A stretch of DNA of 64,000 bases from Facklamia sp050409585. Lineage in GTDB: Bacteria > Bacillota > Bacilli > Lactobacillales > Aerococcaceae. A program made the position numbers and the translations under genes. The DNA lies in the NCBI RefSeq assembly GCF_050409585.1, contig NZ_JBNUPE010000001.1, forward strand, positions 1 through 64,000, in the 5' to 3' direction. How positions within the stretch are numbered: the stretch's first letter is position 1; each line of letters starts with the position of its first letter. The notes below the pieces were generated by a model that had not been told where the DNA came from, made no database searches, and saw only the letters and a list, made by a program, of their open reading frames with translations. This document shows positions 55,698 through 63,819 of the stretch, one piece after another.

Positions 55698-56957
55698 CTA
55701 TTCATCCTCAACCATTTGGATATCAGCTCCGACTTCTTGCAGTTTTTCAACAATATTTGAATAACCTCTTAAGATATTATCAACACCTGTAATCTCTGTT
55801 TGACCCTCTGCCATTAAACCAGCAATAACTAAACAGGCTCCTGCTCTTAAGTCACTGGCACGAACTGGAGCACCAGTCAATTTAGCCGGGCCCTCCACAC
55901 GAATAATATCGCCATCCACCTTAATATTAGCTCCCATACGATTTAATTCAGGAATATGCTTAACTCTTTGAGGGTATATGGTATCCGTAATCGTTCCCTT
56001 TCCATTTGCTTTAATTAATACAGAAGTTAATGGCTGCTGTAGATCCGTTGCAAATCCTGGATAAGGTTGGGTTTTTAATGAAACCATTTTTAAATCATCT
56101 GAGCGATGAACGAGAATACTATCTTCTCCAATTTCCATCTTAGCACCCATCTCATTTAGTTTGGCGATAAAACTTTCAATATGCTCAAAAATTACATTAT
56201 TAATTTTAATTTCATTTCCCATTGCTACTGCAACTGAAATATAGGTTCCTGCCTCAATTCGATCGGGAATAATTGTATGAGTGGTTCCTTTTAGACGGTC
56301 GACACCTTCGATTCGTATAACTGAAGTTCCAGCTCCACGAATTTTTGCCCCCATTTTATTTAATAGAGTCACTAAATCAATAATTTCTGGTTCACGTGCG
56401 GCATTCTCAATAATCGTCTTCCCCTCAGCTCTAACTGAGGCTAAAATAGTGTTGATAGTTGCTCCAACTGAAACCACGTCCATATAGATTCGGTTTCCAT
56501 TAAGCCCTTCGGGAGTTGAGAGGGTAATTACCCCGTATTCATCCTCAACCACCGCACCCAAAGCTCGGAAGGCTTTTACGTGCTGATCAATTGGACGAGG
56601 TCCTAAAAAACAACCTCCGGGTAACCCTATTACGCCCTCCCCAAATTTTGATAAGGTTGCTCCCATAAAGTAATAAGAAGCTCGCAAACTCTGAATTTTA
56701 CCTGTTGGCATAGGGATTGACTGCATATGAGAAGGGTCAATTTTTAATATATTATTTTCAAAAGAAGTCTTGACGTGGAACTCATCCAAAATTTCAAGTA
56801 GAGAGTGGACATCTTGAATATCTGGCACTCCTTCTAAGATAACCTCCGAATCGGCTAAAATGGCTGCTGGAATTAAGGCAACGGTAGAATTTTTTGCTCC
56901 ATTAATATTAATTTCACCATTTAGTGCTTTGCCTCCACGGATGATCAATTTTTTCAT
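55698..56957 (-). CDS. murA: UDP-N-acetylglucosamine 1-carboxyvinyltransferase
   Basis: First committed enzyme of peptidoglycan synthesis, adding enolpyruvate to UDP-GlcNAc; target of fosfomycin. KALNGEININGAKNSTVAL opens the protein, and the catalytic Cys sits in the loop PGGCFLGPRPIDQH, so it should be fosfomycin-sensitive. Length is 419 aa. Many Lactobacillales carry two copies; the neighbourhood with rho and rpoE fits the second copy (MurA2/MurZ). Confidence 0.95.
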   Translation of the reverse strand: MKKLIIRGGKALNGEININGAKNSTVALIPAAILADSEVILEGVPDIQDVHSLLEILDEFHVKTSFENNILKIDPSHMQSIPMPTGKIQSLRASYYFMGATLSKFGEGVIGLPGGCFLGPRPIDQHVKAFRALGAVVEDEYGVITLSTPEGLNGNRIYMDVVSVGATINTILASVRAEGKTIIENAAREPEIIDLVTLLNKMGAKIRGAGTSVIRIEGVDRLKGTTHTIIPDRIEAGTYISVAVAMGNEIKINNVIFEHIESFIAKLNEMGAKMEIGEDSILVHRSDDLKMVSLKTQPYPGFATDLQQPLTSVLIKANGKGTITDTIYPQRVKHIPELNRMGANIKVDGDIIRVEGPAKLTGAPVRASDLRAGACLVIAGLMAEGQTEITGVDNILRGYSNIVEKLQEVGADIQMVEDE

Positions 56958-56989
56958 AGATAATGACTCCTTTTTATCAAGATTAGTCG

Positions 56990-57844
56990 TTATTTCGACA
57001 TTTTCGTATAATTTTTTTCTAATTCTTTTTCAATAGCGGCTTGAATACTAGCTAAGCCTTGCCACTGCTGAGGATCTCTTAACCCTGCAGCATTTATCAT
57101 ATTAATAATTTGCTGATGAACTTCCTTAGCTTCAATTTTTAGACGATGTTTTAACCAAGCATCATCTACATAGATTAATTCATGGGCCACAATATTTCTC
57201 GCATATTTTTCAATATGTCGTATTTGAACAGCTAACTTTAAAATTTTCGGGTCTTTTACATAGTCTTCTACTAACTTTAATAAGTGACTAGAAGAAACAT
57301 AGTGCGAATAATTAAAATGTTTCCCATAGTAGCGTTCCCAAGTTCTATTAATTTTGCCATTTTTATCAGCTTCGATTAAAGACTGGTTCCACTGTAAACC
57401 GCGATAAATAGGGATCCCTTCATCAGTTTCTTTCATTACCTCAACCAAATAACGTTCAAGATCGGGGAATACCGTGTTTTCTAAAGTTAGCCTTAATACA
57501 TCTACCAATAAAGGTGTAATTGCTCTGAAATAATCATCATCTTCTTTAATTTCCAATTCAAGGGCTAAGCCTGGAATAGAAGAATAGACACGACGCTCTA
57601 AAAGACTAGGCTTTGTAAGATAGTCCATTTCAACTTGCCCAGATAATTCTTCGATCGTTTTCAAATCTGTATGAATATAAGCATGACCTAATTGCAAAAG
57701 TTTAGATAATTCTTGACTTTCCCAAGAAGGATTGTCTTCTAAAAATTTGAGCATTGTTTGATAATGCTGATGATAAAGTAACTGTTTCAGCAAAGCAAAT
57801 TGAGTCTGATTATTGTGAATACTATTATGTGACAATGAATCCAC
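56990..57844 (-). CDS. Orphan protein with Csm6-like HEPN ribonuclease motif
   Basis: The 284-aa protein is predicted almost all-helical. Near the C-terminus it reads RHIEKYARNIVAHELIYVDD, containing R-N-x-x-A-H, the RX4H active-site pattern of HEPN ribonucleases in the form used by Csm6. The N-terminal half (about 10-75) has amphipathic helices. There is no visible Rossmann-type CARF sensor domain, so it is shorter than true Csm6. No CRISPR array or cas gene is in the window. The start codon is GTG at 57844 or perhaps TTG at 57835; neither has a strong ribosome site. Function unknown; RNA cleavage is inference. Confidence 0.6.
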   Translation of the reverse strand: MDSLSHNSIHNNQTQFALLKQLLYHQHYQTMLKFLEDNPSWESQELSKLLQLGHAYIHTDLKTIEELSGQVEMDYLTKPSLLERRVYSSIPGLALELEIKEDDDYFRAITPLLVDVLRLTLENTVFPDLERYLVEVMKETDEGIPIYRGLQWNQSLIEADKNGKINRTWERYYGKHFNYSHYVSSSHLLKLVEDYVKDPKILKLAVQIRHIEKYARNIVAHELIYVDDAWLKHRLKIEAKEVHQQIINMINAAGLRDPQQWQGLASIQAAIEKELEKNYTKMSK

Positions 57845-57988
57845 ATCCTAATTTCTTATAATATAGGCGTATTTTATCATATTGAAGCTTAAATTTCGAA
57901 CGAAGCAGCAAATTGTCATCAAATCGTGATAGCATTAAAATAGATTTTTTAACTTAGCTAACTACAATTATCTTATCTGGAATAAAAA

Positions 57989-58017
57989 GGAGACCCATTC
58001 AAATGAACCGGTCTCTC
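57989..58017 (-). terminator. Terminator after rpoE
   Basis: GAGAGACCGGTTC pairs imperfectly with GAATGGGTCTCC on the minus strand around a short loop, followed by TTTTTA. Confidence 0.8.
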
Positions 58018-58031
58018 TAACTTTTTTATTT

Positions 58032-58658
58032 TTAGTCTTCTTCTAATTCTTCTAAATCATCGTCCTCTTCGTCAAAATCTTCATCTTCATCGAGGTCGAT
58101 TTCTTCGTCACCTAATTCAGATAAATCCGTTGCATACTCATTCAGCTCTTCATCTTCATCTGGCTCATCTTCCTCAACGTCAGCAACTAGGATTTCGATT
58201 GGTTCATCTTCTTCGTCCTCTTCGTCTTCTTCATCTTCGTCTTCATCATAAACATACCCATCATCGCTATCTTCAGGGTCATCATCATTGTAATCAATCA
58301 TATCTTCTTCATTGTCAGCGAAAGCATTCACTTTTCCTGACTTCTTCTTACGGCGTTTTGAAGCTTCTTCTTCAGAAGAGGTAATGATTTCCTCATCAAT
58401 TTCATCCACTGCGTACCATGATCTTAATCCCCAACGGTTGTCACCTACTGAGATAAAACGCCCATCAATATTTAAATCTGTATAAAAGCGAATCATTTTG
58501 GCTTCAATAAACTCATCTGAAACTTTTAGATAACTTTGTATATCTAAAAGCAGTTGAGTAAAATCAATAGCCTCACCATTTTCTTCTAAAATAGCATATG
58601 CCACTTCAATTAACGATAATTCTTCCTTTATTTGGCCTTCAAATTTCTTTAATTCCAT
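58032..58658 (-). CDS. rpoE: DNA-directed RNA polymerase delta subunit
   Basis: Gram-positive-specific RNA polymerase subunit that reduces non-specific DNA binding and speeds recycling. The N-terminal globular HARE-HTH domain (about 1-90) includes VAYAILEENGEAIDFTQLL and DLNIDGRFISVGDNRWGLR. The C-terminal half is an unstructured polyanion of long Asp/Glu runs. ATG 58658 has AAGGAGG upstream (208 aa). It lies 38 bp from the DUF1934 gene, which precedes it in the transcript. Confidence 0.96.
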   Translation of the reverse strand: MELKKFEGQIKEELSLIEVAYAILEENGEAIDFTQLLLDIQSYLKVSDEFIEAKMIRFYTDLNIDGRFISVGDNRWGLRSWYAVDEIDEEIITSSEEEASKRRKKKSGKVNAFADNEEDMIDYNDDDPEDSDDGYVYDEDEDEEDEEDEEDEPIEILVADVEEDEPDEDEELNEYATDLSELGDEEIDLDEDEDFDEEDDDLEELEED

Positions 58659-58696
58659 TTTTATCCTCCTTAAAATTCTCACTAGGAATTGCTAAT

Positions 58697-59119
58697 TTAT
58701 GATGTAAATTTCAATTGATAGAAATAATCACCTAGTGATTGATCGTTCGTATGCATTTGATAGTGAATTTGTATCATTTGACCGTCAGCTGTCTTACTAT
58801 AGTCAATTCTATCCGTTTTGATTTCTAATAATAAGATACCTTGATCACTTTCATATAGAGTGGTGGTTGCATGATTTATATTAAAAACTAAAGTCTGCTT
58901 TCCTTGATCTACCTTCACTTTGTTAATCTTTTGTTTTGAATCATCCAGTTGCCATTTTACTTCAATTTTTCTTTCTAATTGATCATGATAAATTAGTTTT
59001 TGATAGGTAGAAAGAATATAAGTATGACCTTGACAGGAGTGCTCCCATCGGTCTGAATGTTTCGTTTGTGCATAATTTATTTTTTGCTCGACATAAACAT
59101 CGACTGCTTGTTTTTCCAT
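58697..59119 (-). CDS. DUF1934 (YwiB-like) beta-barrel protein
   Basis: The 140-aa product is mostly beta-strands of the YwiB type (HTYILSTYQKLIYHDQ, KIEVKWQLDDSKQKINKVKV, GILLLEIKTDRIDYS, QIHYQMHTNDQSLGDYFYQL). The family is a small calycin-like barrel of unknown role, often beside rpoE or argS in Firmicutes. It has no TM or signal peptide. GGAG precedes the ATG. Confidence 0.8.
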   Translation of the reverse strand: MEKQAVDVYVEQKINYAQTKHSDRWEHSCQGHTYILSTYQKLIYHDQLERKIEVKWQLDDSKQKINKVKVDQGKQTLVFNINHATTTLYESDQGILLLEIKTDRIDYSKTADGQMIQIHYQMHTNDQSLGDYFYQLKFTS

Positions 59120-59150
59120 CTTTCTCCTCTCATCCTTATGTCGTCACTGA

Positions 59151-59223
59151 TACACCAGGACGGACTCGAACCATCATCTTTCGCTTAGGAGGCGAGTGCT
59201 CTATCCAGCTGAGCTACTGGTGC
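59151..59223 (-). tRNA. tRNA-Arg (anticodon CCT)
   Basis: A 73-nt cloverleaf: acceptor GCACCAG/CTGGTGT, D-arm GCTC/GAGC, anticodon loop CTCCTAA with CCT, T-arm GATGG-TTCGAGT-CCGTC, discriminator A. CCA is not encoded and must be added by the CCA-adding enzyme. Two small oddities are a G-U first acceptor pair and a C-A mismatch at the top of the anticodon stem. It reads AGG arginine codons. Confidence 0.95.
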
Positions 59224-59265
59224 TTAATTGATTAATAAGTAGTTTTACTTTAAAGCTTTCATGTT

Positions 59266-59293
59266 ATTATAAAACAAAATTTGCTATAATCAA
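59266..59293 (-). promoter_or_regulatory. Promoter of tRNA-Arg
   Basis: Minus-strand TTGATT (59288-59293), a 16-bp spacer and TATAAT (59266-59271), about 43 bases before the tRNA 5' end. The -35 overlaps the -10 of the opposing lipL promoter. Confidence 0.65.
59282..59290 (+). promoter_or_regulatory. Extended -10 promoter of the lipL-like gene
   Basis: TGCTATAAT is a perfect extended -10, about 50 bases before the ATG at 59340. The -35 is weak. The hexamer overlaps the tRNA-Arg -35 on the other strand, so the two promoters compete for polymerase. Confidence 0.55.
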
Positions 59294-59339
59294 AGTGTTA
59301 ATAGCCTTTAAAATTTAACAATTTGAGGAGTATTCGTCA

Positions 59340-60200
59340 ATGACTGATTCAAATCTATTATCTATTCTATCACAACATAAATGGTTAGTTTTTCAAGAAC
59401 AAGAAAACCCACTGAAAGATCAAAGAGATGTAGCCTTAGCTTATCAAGATAGTTTTCTTAGATATCTCCTACAAAAAAATGACCTTCAAAAAAAAGATAA
59501 AGCTTATGGTGTTTTTCATTTTTATCCTATTTTTAAACCGAGTGTCTTCTTAGGAGCTAAAGATAAACTTTTAAAAAACTTACCCAAGGGTGTTAGCTAT
59601 TTAAAAGAAGCAGGCTATCAAGTATCTGTAAGACCACATGGTGGATTGGGAGTGGTTGAAGATGCAGGCATCCTAAATTTTGCAATTGTAACAGACAATC
59701 GTTCAATCAACTTATCAATTGATCAAGCTTTTAGCTTTTCCATTGCAGTAATTCAAGCGACTTTAAATCATTACGGTTTAACAGTAGAGGCTTATGAAAT
59801 TGCTGATTCTTACTGTCCAGGTAAATATGATGTGGTCATTAACCAAAAAAAGGTAGGTGGAATTGCACAGCGTCGCTATAAAGATGCTGTTACTACTGCT
59901 GCTTATATTGGTGTCAATGGTAACCAATTTGCTCGTGGCCAACTAATGAAGCAATTTTACTCACTTAGTCAATCCGATCAACGCTTTCCTACTATTGAAC
60001 CTCGTTCTATGTCAACGCTATCTGAAATTCTTGGCCAAGATCTTTCCTTATCTGATTATCAAAAACATTTTATAAACTACCTCTCTCAAAAAACAGCGAT
60101 TGATCAAGGAAATTATAAAGACCCTGAATTAATTTCTATCTATCAACCGCTATTTGAAAAAGCCTATCAACGTAGTCAAAAAATTCAACCACTAACATAG
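59340..60200 (+). CDS. lipL: Lipoate/octanoate transferase, LipL-like
   Basis: Member of the biotin/lipoate A/B ligase fold. The substrate-binding segment reads VRPHGGLGVVEDAGILNFAI, and the catalytic-Cys motif of LipL amidotransferases appears as YCPGKYDVVI, with the Lys-containing VGGIAQRRYKDAV after it. In Bacillus, LipL moves octanoyl from GcvH to E2 proteins. The Cys favours this over LplA, which lacks it. Length is 286 aa. The LipL name is by motif and not confirmed. Confidence 0.8.
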   Translation: MTDSNLLSILSQHKWLVFQEQENPLKDQRDVALAYQDSFLRYLLQKNDLQKKDKAYGVFHFYPIFKPSVFLGAKDKLLKNLPKGVSYLKEAGYQVSVRPHGGLGVVEDAGILNFAIVTDNRSINLSIDQAFSFSIAVIQATLNHYGLTVEAYEIADSYCPGKYDVVINQKKVGGIAQRRYKDAVTTAAYIGVNGNQFARGQLMKQFYSLSQSDQRFPTIEPRSMSTLSEILGQDLSLSDYQKHFINYLSQKTAIDQGNYKDPELISIYQPLFEKAYQRSQKIQPLT

Positions 60201-60223
60201 AAAAGTCTAAAGGAGTGAAATAG

Positions 60224-61627
60224 GTGTCTGAATTCCAAAATATTATTGCCAATCAAAAACTTGAACGTGAAAAAGTTTTCCGTGATCCTGTTCATGATTA
60301 TATTCATATTCGTGACCGTATCATCATTGATTTAATTGACACCAGAGAGTTTCAACGCTTGCGCCGCATCAAACAATTAGGAACTTCTTCTTATACTTTT
60401 CACGGTGCAGAACACTCTCGTTTTAACCATTCGCTAGGTGTTTACGAAATTACCCGTCGCATTATCAGCCAATTTGACCGTAATTATCGCTCTAAAACGG
60501 ATGGCGATGGGTTATGGAATAATGATGAACGAATGGTTGCTATTTGCGCAGCCCTTTTACATGATATTGGACATGGTCCTTTCTCACATACTTTTGAAGC
60601 TATTTTTAATACTGACCATGAGGCCTTAACTCAATTAATTATCACTTCTAAGCAAACGGAAGTTAACCAAGTTTTAAGAAGATTAGGTGATGACTTCCCT
60701 GAAAAGGTAGCGTCCGTCATCAATAAAACCTATCCTAATCAACAAGTTGTTCAATTAATCTCCAGTCAAATTGATGCCGACCGTATGGATTATTTAAGAA
60801 GAGATGCCTTTTATGCAGGGGTATCCTATGGTGAATTTGACTTAACTCGCATTTCGCGTGTCATCCGACCGTTTGATAAAAGAATCGTTTTTGATTTTTC
60901 TGGTATGCATGCGGTAGAAGATTATATTATGAGTCGCTATCAAATGTATATGCAAGTTTATTTCCACCCAGTTTCTAGAGGAATGGAACAAGTCCTCAAG
61001 GGACTTTTAGCTCGTGCTAAAGATTGTTATCTTGAACGTGACAACTGTCAAAAAATTGAGGCTCCTATCCACTTACTCGAACCTTTTTTAAAAAACAATT
61101 GGACCCTTGATGATTATCTCAAGTTAGATGATCATATAATGAACGCTTATTTTATCCAATGGGCAGATGAAAAAGATCCCATTCTTGCTGATTTGGCCTA
61201 CCGTTTTATTAATCGTAAGCCTTTTAAATCAGTCATTACAAATGACAATGAAAGAGAAGAGCTACGTACTGCCATCTTCAATGAATTAAGTAAAGTCGGA
61301 TTTGACCCTAACTATTATATTAATGAAGATTCCAGCTTTGACCTTCCTTACGATTATTATCGACCTTATCACTCAAGTCAAAAAGTACAAATTGACTTAG
61401 TCACTAAAACCAATCAAGTTGTCGAACTTTCTCAAGTTTCAAGTTTAGTTCATTCCTTAACAGGTCAAGTCAGAGGAGACCATCGTATTTTCTTTCCTAG
61501 AGAGTTTATTGCTGATTTATACAATTTGCCTCAAGAAAGTCTCACTGATAGTCAAAAGAAAATTTTAGATGCTTATACCAATGAACGCCACGATGTTACC
61601 CACAATATTCAAGAACGCTTATTCTAG
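60224..61627 (+). CDS. HD-domain phosphohydrolase (YwfO family, dNTPase-like)
   Basis: The start is GTG behind AAAGGAG. The HD metal centre is formed by HSRFNHSLGVYE (His), AALLHDIGHGPFSHTF (His-Asp), and QIDADRMDYLRRDAFYAG (Asp). The family includes dNTP triphosphohydrolases such as the Enterococcus faecalis enzyme regulated by dGTP. The 467-aa length fits. It is 23 bp from the LipL-like gene and 11 bp before the Nudix gene, so the three form one operon. Confidence 0.9.
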   Translation: MSEFQNIIANQKLEREKVFRDPVHDYIHIRDRIIIDLIDTREFQRLRRIKQLGTSSYTFHGAEHSRFNHSLGVYEITRRIISQFDRNYRSKTDGDGLWNNDERMVAICAALLHDIGHGPFSHTFEAIFNTDHEALTQLIITSKQTEVNQVLRRLGDDFPEKVASVINKTYPNQQVVQLISSQIDADRMDYLRRDAFYAGVSYGEFDLTRISRVIRPFDKRIVFDFSGMHAVEDYIMSRYQMYMQVYFHPVSRGMEQVLKGLLARAKDCYLERDNCQKIEAPIHLLEPFLKNNWTLDDYLKLDDHIMNAYFIQWADEKDPILADLAYRFINRKPFKSVITNDNEREELRTAIFNELSKVGFDPNYYINEDSSFDLPYDYYRPYHSSQKVQIDLVTKTNQVVELSQVSSLVHSLTGQVRGDHRIFFPREFIADLYNLPQESLTDSQKKILDAYTNERHDVTHNIQERLF

Positions 61628-61638
61628 AAAGGAAATCT

Positions 61639-62043
61639 ATGAAAAAAGAAAAATCATGTGGAGCAGTTATCTACTATAAAGATAATCAAGACTTTCTTTT
61701 TCTCCTCATCCAACATGAAAATGGTGGCCACTGGGCATTTCCTAAAGGACATATTGAAAAAGGTGAAACGGAAGAAGAAACAGCCCTTCGAGAAATTAAA
61801 GAGGAAACAGGTCTCGAAGTTGAATTGAATAATCAATTCAGAGAGACTACTCTCTTTTCTCCTAAAAAAGATGTTATGAAAGAAGTCGTCTATTTTATAG
61901 CAAAGACAAACTCAAATAAAGTCACTCGTCAATTAGAAGAAGTGAGTCAATTCATATGGCTTCCTTACCAAGAAGCTCTAGATAAAATTACTTATTCGAA
62001 TGATAAAGACTTATTAGTCAAAGCTCAGAACTTTCTTCATTAA
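61639..62043 (+). CDS. Nudix hydrolase, diadenosine tetraphosphatase type
   Basis: Small Nudix enzyme of 134 aa beginning KKEKSCGAVIYY, with the Nudix box GHIEKGETEEETALREIKEE followed by TGL. The WAFPKGH motif immediately before it is typical of Ap4A hydrolases. It would remove toxic or signalling dinucleotides. Together with the HD protein upstream it suggests a nucleotide-housekeeping operon. Confidence 0.88.
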   Translation: MKKEKSCGAVIYYKDNQDFLFLLIQHENGGHWAFPKGHIEKGETEEETALREIKEETGLEVELNNQFRETTLFSPKKDVMKEVVYFIAKTNSNKVTRQLEEVSQFIWLPYQEALDKITYSNDKDLLVKAQNFLH

Positions 62044-62046
62044 GAA

Positions 62047-62108
62047 AACCCATTAACCTATGAAGCGGTGAGATAAACACTGCTCATAGTTAATGGGTTA
62101 ATCTTTTT
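62047..62108 (+). terminator. Terminator after the Nudix gene
   Basis: Long imperfect hairpin with outer arms AACCCATTAAC and GTTAATGGGTT, inner CTATGA-type pairing, and a TTTTTT tail. It serves the plus-strand operon. Confidence 0.85.
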
Positions 62109-62113
62109 TCATT

Positions 62114-62851
62114 TTAAATCTTTTCTTGGTCTTCTGACTTATTGAGAGTTTCATAGCTTTCGTCTGACTTTACCTCTTCTTCCAGAACGAGATCCCCTTC
62201 TAGATCTGTGTTAACAGCAACAACTTCTTCTGCTTCATCAGAAGGCTCAACTACTTCATAAGTTTCAACTTCCTCAAATTGGTTGGGCTCTGTTACCTCA
62301 AAATCCATTGGCTCGGCAACTTCAACTTCCTTTGTTTGTCTTGGGTCAATGTCTTTTGCTTCCTCTTTTACAAAGTCGGCTTTATGAGTGTCTTTTTCTT
62401 TTGATACCGACTCTTGATGAAGGACTTCACCTGTCCTAGGATCAAAATCCGACCTCGGAGCCACTTTATCAGTGACCTCAGGCTCAATAGTAGCTTGCGG
62501 TTTTTGACGCTTGTTCATTAGATAGTGATAGCCAAAATAAACAAACAAACATAAAACAGATAAGATAAGTATTCCTGCAAGAACCTTATCCCAATCGACT
62601 TGCATCCAACCATTGAATAAAGCAACAGCAATTATCACTAAGGCTGAAGCCCCAATATGACTCGCTAACTTTTGACCAAAAGTTAGTGATTTTGTGTAAT
62701 AGATTAGGAACAATAGACCTAAAATAATTCCTAAAATTACAATGGATAAGAAAGTATAAATTTGAGGTCCTCCCAAACTGGTTAATAATCCATAAGTTAG
62801 TAAAGTAACTAATAAACCATATTGCACAAATGATCCGGCACGCTTGAACAT
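62114..62851 (-). CDS. Four-TM membrane protein with acidic C-terminal tail
   Basis: ATG 62851 has GAGGAGG upstream, giving 245 aa. Four TMs occupy about 7-120 (including YTFLSIVILGIILGLLFLIY and VLAGILILSVLCLFVYFGYH). The layout vaguely resembles DUF3021 membrane proteins. The rest (about 130-245) is a highly acidic, repeat-like cytoplasmic tail rich in Glu-Val (VEVAEPMDFEVTEPNQFEEV). No enzymatic motif is visible. Function unknown. It follows the met transport genes on the same strand. Confidence 0.65.
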   Translation of the reverse strand: MFKRAGSFVQYGLLVTLLTYGLLTSLGGPQIYTFLSIVILGIILGLLFLIYYTKSLTFGQKLASHIGASALVIIAVALFNGWMQVDWDKVLAGILILSVLCLFVYFGYHYLMNKRQKPQATIEPEVTDKVAPRSDFDPRTGEVLHQESVSKEKDTHKADFVKEEAKDIDPRQTKEVEVAEPMDFEVTEPNQFEEVETYEVVEPSDEAEEVVAVNTDLEGDLVLEEEVKSDESYETLNKSEDQEKI

Positions 62852-62976
62852 TGAAATTCCTCCTCTATGTCTGTACTGATGGTTCAATTATACCATATTT
62901 GAGACAATAAGCCGTCTAAACGAATTGTATTTTTATACAGTCGAAAAACAATGCTCAACATGTCGTATCACTATTA

Positions 62977-63804
62977 TTACCAAGCAGGTTGATCCGAACC
63001 CTTTGAAACTTCTTCTATTTTTTTAGCTGTTTGTTCACTTTGATAAAGTTCTACAATTTTTAAAAATAGTGGGTTTTTACTATCTTCCTTACGACTAGCA
63101 ATAATATTTTTATATGAATCTGGTAGCTTTTCAATATCCGCCGCATCGTTAAAAATAACGAGATCTTCTTCGAGTTCTGCATCATTGGCAAAATTATTAT
63201 TAATAACCGCAGCCGCTACATCGGGTAAAGCCGACACTAATTGTGCAGCATCTAATTCTTCAAACTTTAAATTCAATTCATTTTTGGTGATATCACTTAC
63301 TTCAGCTAACACACCCGCTTCATCATCCACTTCAATCACACCTGCTTGTTCAAGTGCTAGTAAAGCACGCCCCCCATTTGTCGCATCATTTGGAATAGCA
63401 ATCTTATCTCCTTCTTTTAATTGATCGAGAGAATCAATTTTTTCAGAGTAAACTTTCAAAGGTGCAACATATGTATAACCTATCGATACTAAATCTCCGT
63501 CATTAGCTTGGTTCCAATCATTTAAAAACTCAACATGCTGGAAGGCGTTTAAATCAATCGACCCATCAGACAAAGATATATTTGGCTGAACATAGTCATT
63601 GAATAGAACCAGTTTGATTTTTATTCCTTCCTCCTCTTCTGCAATATCAGCAACACTTTGCCAAACATCTTCTTCATATTCTGAAGCGACACCCACTGAA
63701 ACACTCTGACCTGAAAAATCTTCTTTATCTTCAGCGAAGACATTATTGAGAGTAACCCCCCCTAATAAAGAACCCACTAATAATACTTTTAAAAATTTTT
63801 TCAT
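62977..63804 (-). CDS. metQ: Methionine-binding protein MetQ (NlpA family)
   Basis: Receptor of the methionine ABC importer. The family motifs are visible: VGVASEYEEDVWQSVADIA, the substrate-site LNAFQHVEFLNDWNQ, and IAIPNDATNGGRALLALEQA. The signal peptide ends VFA before EDKED and contains no lipobox cysteine, which is unusual since MetQ is normally a lipoprotein. The start at 63804 has better spacing to AGGAG than the ATG at 63807. It lies 15 bp after metI. Confidence 0.9.
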   Translation of the reverse strand: MKKFLKVLLVGSLLGGVTLNNVFAEDKEDFSGQSVSVGVASEYEEDVWQSVADIAEEEEGIKIKLVLFNDYVQPNISLSDGSIDLNAFQHVEFLNDWNQANDGDLVSIGYTYVAPLKVYSEKIDSLDQLKEGDKIAIPNDATNGGRALLALEQAGVIEVDDEAGVLAEVSDITKNELNLKFEELDAAQLVSALPDVAAAVINNNFANDAELEEDLVIFNDAADIEKLPDSYKNIIASRKEDSKNPLFLKIVELYQSEQTAKKIEEVSKGSDQPAW

Positions 63805-63819
63805 CATAATTCTCCTTTT

